DNA from: Triplophysa rosa
Lineage: Eukaryota > Chordata > Actinopteri > Cypriniformes > Nemacheilidae
Reading direction: 5' to 3'
Assembly (NCBI RefSeq): GCF_024868665.1
Contig: NC_079904.1
Location: forward strand, 21,246,270 to 21,310,269
Length of the DNA stretch: 64,000 nucleotides
Shown here piece by piece: positions 57,044-64,000 of the stretch (position 1 is its first letter; each line of letters begins with the position of its first letter). The position numbers and the translations under genes were made by a program. The notes beneath the pieces are model-generated. The model was not told where the DNA came from. It saw nothing but the letters and a program-made list of their open reading frames with translations, and did no database searches.

Positions 57044-58047
57044 TCAGTATCTGGTGTGACCACCATTTACCTCACGCAGTGCAACACATCTCCTTCGCAT
57101 AGAGTTGATCAGGTTGTTGATTGTGGCCTGTGGAATGTTGGTCCACTCCTCTTCAATGGCTGTGCGAAGTTGCTGGATATTGGCAGGAACTGGAACAGCT
57201 GTCGTATACGCCGATCCAGAGCATCCCAAACATGCTCAATGGGTGACATGTCCGGTGAGTATGCTGGCCATGCAAGAACTGGGATGTTTTCAGCTTCCAG
57301 GAATTGTGTACAGATCCTTGCAACATGGGGCCGTGCATTATCACGCTGCAACATGAGGTGATGGTCGTGGATGAATGGCACAACAATGGGCCTCAGGATC
57401 TCGTCACGGTATCTCTGTGCATTCAAAATGCCATCAATAAAATGCACCTGTGTTCGTTGTCCATAACATACGCCTGCCCATACCATAACCCCACCGCCAC
57501 CATGGGCCACTCGATCCACAACGTTGACATCAGCAAACCGCTCACCCACACGACGCCATACACGCTGTCTGCCATCTGCCCTGTACAGTGAAAACCGGGA
57601 TTCATCCGTGACGAGAACACCTCTCCAAAGTGCCAGACGCCATCCAATGTGAGCATTTGCTCACTCAAGTCGGTTACGATGACAAACTGCAGTCAGGTCG
57701 AGACCCCAATGAGGATGACGAGCATGCAGATGAGCTTCCCTGAGACGGTTTCTGACAGTTTGTGCAGAAATTCTTTGGTTATGCAAACCGATTGTTGCAG
57801 AAGCTGTCCAGGTGGCTGGTCTCAGACGATCTTGGAGGTGAAGATGCTGGATGTGGAGGTCCTGGGCTGGTGTGGTTACACGTGGTCTGCGGTTGTTGGA
57901 TGTACTGCCAAATTCTCTGAAACACCTTTGGAGATGGCTTATGGTAGAGAAATGAACATTCAATTCACGGGCAACAGCTCTGGTGGACATTCCTGCAGTC
58001 AGCATGCCAATTGCACGCTCCCTCAAAACTTGCGACATCTGTGGCAT
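57044..58047 (-). pseudogene. Tc1-like transposase, one stop and one frameshift
   Basis: Starts MPQMSQVLRERAIGMLTAGM with a paired helix-turn-helix (about residues 1-110). The frame 58047-57661 ends at a single TGA (complement of 57661-57663) where tryptophan is expected, then continues in the same frame through VTDESRF (first D), 'QRDNARPH' (second D) and 'SPDMSPIEH' (E), spacing D-34-E: a DD34E catalytic core with all three acids present. A one-base loss near 57200 shifts the last 50 residues into another frame, ending GGHTRY at 57044. Not functional as it stands but young-looking. Confidence 0.93.
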
Positions 58048-58066
58048 TGTGCTGTGTGATAAAAGT

Positions 58067-58350
58067 GCACATTTTAGAGTGGGCTTTTATTGTGGCCAGC
58101 CTAAGGCACACCTGTGCATAATTTTGAGTTCAGCTCAAAAATTCGGAAACCCCGGACCCCCCAATACAGTAAATCTGCACATTTTGGAGTGGCCTTTTAT
58201 TGTGGCCAGCCTAAGGCACACCTGTGCATAATTTTGAGTTCAGCTCAAAAATTCGGCCCCCCCCACGGACCCGCCCCCCAATACAGTAAAACTGCACATT
58301 TTAGAGTGGCCTTTTACTGTGGCCAGCCTAAGGCACACCTGTGCAATGAT
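58067..58350. repeat. Amplified subterminal unit of Tc1 element (3 copies)
   Basis: Three copies, 110 and 117 bp apart, of 'gcacattttagagtggcctt..ggccagcctaaggcacacctg'. Each is separated by C/G-rich links 'cggaccccccaatacagtaa'. The left end has a single copy. Confidence 0.9.
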
Positions 58351-58779
58351 CATGCTGTCTAATCAGCATCTTGATATGCCACACCTGTGAGGTGGATGGA
58401 TTATCTCGGCAAAGGAGAAGTGCTCACTAACACAGATTTAGACAGATTTGTGAACAATATTTGAGAGAACTAGGCCTTTTGTGTACATAGAAAAAGTCTT
58501 AGATCTTTGAGTTCAGCTCATGAAAAATTGGGGCAAGAACAAAAGTGTTGCGTTTATAATTTTGTTCAGTGTAATTCCAAATTGTCAGATGTTATAAGAA
58601 TGCTCTCTTAAAACTGTAACAGTGTAACTTAGTCAAAGCACACAGAACGCACATTTGTCCTTGTCCAGTGACCCCTTTAGTTGTATATCAAAATGACCTA
58701 TTAGTGACTTTATTGGGTTCCATATTTTTTTAAATGTCTTGCATCTATTTGCCAATTTATATGACACAAAGTTTTTTAA

Positions 58780-58816
58780 TTGATTAATCACAATTAATTG
58801 TTTTGACAGCCCTTTA
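58780..58816. mobile_element. hAT end fragment
   Basis: 'attgattaatcacaattaat' then 'tttgacagcccttta', the right end of the 28174-type hAT family. Confidence 0.6.
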
Positions 58817-60150
58817 TTTAGTGATTCAATGTCACAAAGTTTTTAACCATACAAGAATAAGTGGGTATCAGAAAATTCTAGAATTCAGTGATTTTTTTCT
58901 CCATTAATACATAATATCTAGTGAAAATCAAATGCTTTATTGAGTTGTAATACATTTTAATTCTACTTGCTGATCTATTCATTTCAACTTCCTGTTTGCA
59001 TTTTAAATGTAGGAATTTAATCAAAATTGGAAAATGCATTTTCAATTTTATTCAGAACCCTGCTACATATGCGAGGCCGATGAAGTTGACTTTTGTCAGA
59101 GACATTTATTATTAAATGATACATCTGAGTTGTGATGGTATTGCATGATGATCAGGACACTTGCATTGATAGTATTGATGTCGACTGTAGTCCAGTGATA
59201 ATATGCTTTATTTATGCACATCTGCTACTGTAGTTCGAAACCTCTCACAAGGATACTGAAAAATAATTGGCATCCACTTATAAAGTAACTTTTGCCACAG
59301 TGGAGTTCCACGAGTGTCCCCTCAAGTTTAACAAGTTGCGGTCTGTCTAAAATCAATAAGCATCTTCTTATTTGCTCAAGGCCTTTTTTCTTCTCTGAAT
59401 TGATGCACTTCAGCTGAGTGGACCTGGGGTTTGAATAGAGGAGGAAAACAAATCGTTTTTCATCCGAGACAGCGTCTTTATATGCCGCTCAATTTCTCAA
59501 CCTATTTTATGCATTTCCGGTTTTCTTCTAGCGGGACCGATTTAGATGCACCGGGATCAGAAAGTTTTGTTGTCCTGCTCAGCAGAGACCTACACTTACC
59601 TTGATGTTTCTGAAAACGTGACAAACTTGTCACGTTTCAAACTAGATTTCGTACACTTGCATTGTGCTTTCTCTTTTCAGTCTAGCTTTTTGAATGCAAG
59701 AACGCATCCTGTGTGTGAATGTTCCCTAAAGAATAATGCCACATTGTGTCATCGTAAAACTGGTACTCACTGGGAACTCTTTTCCCACCCATCCAGCCCC
59801 AGTATGCCACACGATGTCTGGATATCTGGCATTAATATGGTTTGATTTCTAATTCTGTCTGTCTGGTTTAGATCTTGACAAATGACTTTATAGCTGTGTA
59901 ATTTCATCATCCTTATCAGAGCACACTGCGTCAGCGGCAAACAGGCCCAGCTGTGATAATATTTCATCACTTCTCATTGTTATTGATGCTAAGTGTGAAG
60001 CTTATAGCTTTACTTCGTTTGTCACGTAAGTCTTATATCGGTTTCCATTCAATTGCAGATTATTTATCAGGAAAGTGCCATGGTTTGTTTAACGCACTCC
60101 CGTTTTCAGAAGTTTGACTGTAGACTCTGTTCACTCTTTTTTGAAATTGT

Positions 60151-60913
60151 ATTCATTGTAGGGTTGTCACGGTACCATAAGCATGTCTTACGATACTATA
60201 CCAGCTGAAGTATCTCGATACCAAGTAGTATCACGATGCTGTGCCATATAATTCAAATCTATACAAAAAACACAGATTTGGATTAAACATTTTGTATTTA
60301 CTATAGTAAATTGTATTATACTTTGCACTAGAATATGTTGTTGTATTAACTGTAGTAATTGGATAAATTGTAGCAAATACATTTACATTTAGTCATTTGT
60401 AAATACTATAAATACTGTAGTATACTTAAATATTTACTATGATAAGACTCAAAAACACTAGTATCTATGAGTTTTAGTAGTTTATTGTAGTAAATACTAA
60501 AGTACACTATATCATTTTTCACGTAGGAACTAATTCAAATGTTGGACAAATTTAATTGATACAGCAGTCTTTATAAAGGGAAATATTAGGCTTACTTTAA
60601 ATGCAGAACTAAAACGGCTAGTAGGTGGCGTCAATTTTCCACTGAGTTAGTGAATCATTTAACCAACTCGTTAAAATCGCCAATTTGAATCATTAACTCG
60701 TCGGAGACATTCAAAACACACATTCATTTTGGAGATAAACACCGCAAAAAGGCAGATGTAAGTGTTCAAATAAATATTAATGCGCATATGCAACATTAAC
60801 TACGGTACTACGATACTACCGTTTCAAAAATGGAGAGGCATCGCGGGTGTTTTGAAGCTTTAGCATCGCGATGCTAGCGTAGCACCGGTACACCGTGCAA
60901 CCCTAATTCATTG
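60151..60913. mobile_element. hAT non-autonomous element (747 bp) with exact 8-bp duplication
   Basis: The element proper is 60159-60905. TAGGGTTGTCACGGTACC at the left, inverse ..GGTACACCGTGCAACCCTA at the right. The 8-mer attcattg occurs immediately on both sides (60151-60158 and 60906-60913). No transposase. Interior rich in 'tactgtagta' repeats. Confidence 0.95.
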
Positions 60914-61779
60914 GTCATTTAGACAAATAAAACTGTCCATTCATGCCCATACAAAAAGAAAATCTAATTATAAATAGCATAATTTGCGGCCGATTCAATC
61001 TGCATTGATTGACTGTGATTTCATTTCTCAAGTGTTTTTTTCTCAATTCATTTTTTTTTTGCTGCCGTCTTTGTTCTCTGAGCTTACCGTCTCTCCTTGT
61101 TTGCGGTCGCCATACCTCTAATAGACTTCAGCTCCGTCGAAGCCTTTCCAAGGAATATAATAGTCAGGAAGCAAACTAGGACAACGATGTCATTTAGATT
61201 AAGGCTGAGACCGAGAATGTTGTTATTTCATTCAGTGGGTGACAAGGGACCCAATTACCAGTCAGGACCGATGCCTCCGAGGCTTGCGGTTTGAAATTGT
61301 CTCACATGTATGTGACAGGGGATGGAGAGCTTTTGACTGTGATAAATATGGGGGTCAAACATTTTCTAAGCAATTTGTGCAGATTTGATCAAATACGAGC
61401 CACTCTTTGACATGCCTTGGTCTGTTTTAAAGGCCAAATGTTTGCGGCTTCCTAAGGCTAGCATGTTTAGTTCTGTATGTTGGTTGATGCAAACAAGGTT
61501 CTAGGAATTATCCGTGTAGAGTATTTTTGGCAATTCCATGCAAATGTAAACTTTACGATGAACAAAATCTTGTTTTTACCAAAGGTTTTCACCGTACTGA
61601 TAGGTTAAATGTTAATATTGGTTTGTTTAAATACTCATGTAAAGCACTTTTTTAAGCATAGTTTTGTGAATTGTCACATCCGTAACTGTCCATATTTCTC
61701 ATAAATGGGCACATGAAAATGAAAATATAATAATTATTTTATGTTTCCTACGAAGAGCCATCCCCTTCTCCATTTGTTT

Positions 61780-62050
61780 GGTTTTATTGCTTCTGATTTG
61801 CACATTTTAATTCACAGAAATCCTAAAAAGTATGTTGACTCCCTTTTTGTCACATCCATAACCCATGAATCTTTCCCTCTTTTAAAAATGTCCATAGACT
61901 AGTATTTTTCTAATGTCTGGACTCTATCAACAGCGCTTTAGTAAAATCTAATCAGATTATTCAATGTATTGGTAATAAATACAATCTTGGAGAGTTTATG
62001 TCAAGTTTTGACTAAAAATGTCACATCCGTAACGCTGGAATTGCCCATTT
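61780..62050. repeat. Diverged dispersed repeat, copy 2 of 2
   Basis: Related to 1-290 in the same orientation: 'ttgcttctgatttgcacatt', 'attcacagaaatcct', 'cacatccataac', 'cacatccgtaacgctgga' and 'attgccca'. A further piece with 'gtcacatccgtaactgtcca' lies at 61672-61720. Confidence 0.7.
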
Positions 62051-62420
62051 ATAAATGAAGTCTTACGGGGAGAAACCAAAGCAAAAAGTCTTACAGTGTG
62101 GCATAAGAACATCACAAGGGTGAGTTAATGATGACAGCGTTTTCAGTTTTTGCACTAATTAATAGCATTTAAAAAATTAACCAAGCTACGAGAGACTCAA
62201 ACTACATTCTTTTACATCCACAACAATCAGCCATCAGATCTCACGCCCCTCAGGTAATAAACACGGAAAACATCTCAGTCGATTCCACGGAACAGCATGC
62301 CTCCCTTTCTGTCGTTTCTCAGCAGACCTTCTCATCTCATTGACGACACCATTGTTTAGAGTCTTTTGTACATTTCTTCGTAACCGAAACAAACCTCGTC
62401 TCCATCCTCAGGCACTTGCC

Positions 62421-62921
62421 CTAGGTGGATGTTTTCATTGCCTCTGTCTCTGATCTTTTCCAGCCAATTACAGAAGGCGCATCCTCTCTCCAGTCTTGGC
62501 AACAAGCTTGTTCCCAGTACCGATCGTGCTCCGCGATTGTTTTCTCAGTAGTAGGGCCAATCACGACCGCACCCTCGCTGTCACGAGCATCTGCTTGTCT
62601 TCCATTCAGGAGCTTTGTGCGCACCCGCCGCTTCATCTCCGTGTCGTTGTAATCATATACAGTGACAAAAGCCTGAGATGTGTACTGGCTGGCTGGTGGC
62701 AGGGGAGATGGCAGGGCCTTGTGAACATGCCAGCTTGGCGCCGCACCATCTGTCTTGCTGTTGGCTGCTGGCGTTTGGCTTGCGGCTGTTCCTCGTTCCT
62801 GATGTGGAGCTGTTCCCGCTGCAGTGGCCCGGCAGGAGTTAGCCATGCCCTCGACTGCCCCCACACCTCCGCTCACCCGACGAGGCCAGAGATCGGAGTG
62901 ATTTATTAAATGGTTCAGCAT
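62421..62921 (-). other. 166-codon open frame of unknown nature
   Basis: An ATG-started minus-strand frame in a locally GC-richer, non-repeat-looking block. It reads alanine/serine-rich at first, then 'ASQYTSQAFVTVYDYNDTEM' and 'GPTTEKTIAEHDRYWEQACC'. I recognise no domain, signal peptide or membrane segment. Overlapping frames of 137 and 77 codons are also open here, which favours compositional chance. It may instead mark conserved non-coding DNA. Not called as a gene. Confidence 0.2.
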
Positions 62922-63943
62922 CTAATGGCGGCCCTCGATAAAGAGAATGCTGGCTAATGAGTCTTTTAAAATTAGCCGAGCTTCACGCCAGAAGAAAAAA
63001 CAGATGGAAGAGTTTGTGTGTTAGTGTGATATTAACACTGATGCGTCACCTTGGTTTTAGATGACCGCATACATATGCAGTACTGTATGTCTTGTTCGGT
63101 TCTCTCAATGCACCATTCGGCATCACATTTACACCCTTGGGGTTCTTAGAGTTTTTATGGCTTACTGGATGGACACAGCGACTCCAGTGTGATTTCAGTT
63201 ATTGAGTCTAAATGACTCTGATGTCCTTTTAAGATGTTGCTACCATACTTAAGGGCCCTATGAAATCCATTTTATTTTTCCCCAAATTCCGCTTTTAATT
63301 TTTTTCCGAATTTTCCTTCTTTTACTGTACAATTGTAAGTAATATACTTGCCCACATAAAAAAATACTTCAGTAAACTATAGAATTCACTTATAAACATA
63401 AAAAATACTACAAAAACCTACAGTGGATACTTCAAACCATACAGGGGAGAAAATCTGTAAAAACAGGGTATAATGTACTTAACTATGTTAATAAACCATT
63501 CAACCAGTACGTTTTTGTTTTCAGGTCTACTTAAATTTAAGTACTATTTTTAATAAAGTAATATATTTTAAAGCGGCCCTAGCACACGCGGTTTCTGCCA
63601 ATCTCATATTAATAAGAGTAGTATTGCATACTTTGTATCTTCGAAGAGTATTTAGTTTGATCACATTGATAAACAATAGATACAGCTGTACGATTATTTC
63701 CGAAAGCATATGGCACATATGGGGGGAGGGGTAGGCTGAACTAAAGCCCGTGCGCACCCATTGCCACCAAAACACAGACATCAATTTCACTCACCGCATG
63801 CGGTTCATGTCCGGCATCTTTTAGCGCTGGGACGGCTCCATATATCAGTTTCAAACGATCTCCAAATCCAGCTTTATATCCACCGTTTATATAACAGTCA
63901 TCACCCAAATGCAGTGAACAAACAAACATCTGAACTTCGCGAA

Positions 63944-63946
<3 letters not shown>

Positions 63947-64000
<54 letters not shown>
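63947..64000. repeat. (CT)n microsatellite at window edge
   Basis: Uninterrupted CT dinucleotides running to the last base; continues beyond. Confidence 0.97.

Larger units (their letters stand above)
56722..58573 (-). mobile_element. Tc1-like transposon, near complete (1,848 bp)
   Basis: The element proper is 56724-58571, flanked by TA on each side. Ends CACTGAACAAAATTATAAAC.. are inverted over roughly 300 bp at both sides. The transposase is on the minus strand. A subterminal block is amplified on the right (58067-58350): 'gcacattttagagtgg' phrases start at 58067, 58177 and 58294. It lies next to the truncated Tc1 element. Confidence 0.95.
47281..64000 (+). other. Intron downstream of EGF3 (continues past window)
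   Basis: In neurexin genes the beta-neurexin promoter and first exon lie between EGF3 and LNS6. I looked for the HHFHGSKHHSVPI-type start and saw none, so it is probably further right. The intron holds many mobile elements (listed). 47300-48550, 49600-51780, 51900-53020, 54300-56020, 58820-60150, 60910-61780 and 62050-63940 have no recognised element apart from short simple repeats and MITE fragments. Confidence 0.8.

Noticed and set aside
62633..62866. 77-codon frame on minus strand
   Set aside because: Overlaps the 166-codon frame in another frame; no support for either, so not listed separately.
47281..64000. Beta-neurexin first exon and LNS6 / splice site 4 exons
   Set aside because: Expected to lie to the right of EGF3, but no HHFHGSKHHSVPI-like or LNS6 sequence was recognised in any frame.

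Overview
The window is vertebrate intergenic/intronic-style DNA from a ray-finned fish, most likely a cypriniform. It is AT-rich and dense in fish-type MITEs, hAT, Tc1, TTAA-flanked and LTR elements, and carries diverged copies of a short MITE resembling the abundant carp/zebrafish 'gatagttcaccc' type. Two assembly marks are visible: a run of 85 N (7378-7462) and a single N (4793) at the joint of a near-perfect 1,047-bp duplication.

The only host gene I can support is an alpha-neurexin on the plus strand, best matched to neurexin-3 (nrxn3; the fish a/b paralogue is not resolved). Ten coding exons lie between 19473 and 47280 and join in one open frame with canonical GT/AG borders. They cover the tail of LNS2, all of LNS3, EGF2, LNS4, LNS5 and EGF3. 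Two are 27-nt microexons: splice site 3 (39854-39880, residues DCGRINCNAS across the joints) and splice site 6 (45866-45892, residues VGFTKADLQ). Everything before 19473 and after 47280 appears to be flanking intron: LNS1/EGF1/most of LNS2 lie upstream, and LNS6, splice site 4, stalk, membrane segment and tail lie downstream. No beta-neurexin first exon was recognised.

The introns are built largely from mobile elements. 3.7-6.1 kb: duplicated MITE with a 27-bp minisatellite and a hAT end. 7.7-17.6 kb: one full-length but decayed L1-type LINE (minus strand) bounded by a 13-bp target-site duplication, into which three other elements jumped: a 548-bp solo-LTR-like element, a 1.6-kb Harbinger-like element and a 2.2-kb non-autonomous LTR retrotransposon, each with its own target-site duplication. 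20-36 kb: TTAA MITEs, a hAT inserted in a (TA)n tract, a nearly perfect 28-bp-arm hairpin, an inverted pair of one MITE family, and a 1.2-kb TTAA element that keeps a spliced-looking coding exon. 38-45 kb: hAT and TA-flanked tandem-repeat MITEs. 48-61 kb: a 39-bp-arm foldback, a solo LTR with a nested TTAA MITE, two Tc1-like transposons (one nearly intact), and several hAT elements, one with an exact 8-bp target duplication.

Functionally, neurexin is the presynaptic adhesion receptor; the two microexons are where this locus can change the LNS4 and LNS5-EGF3 surfaces. No RNA gene, CRISPR array or bacterial-type feature is present.
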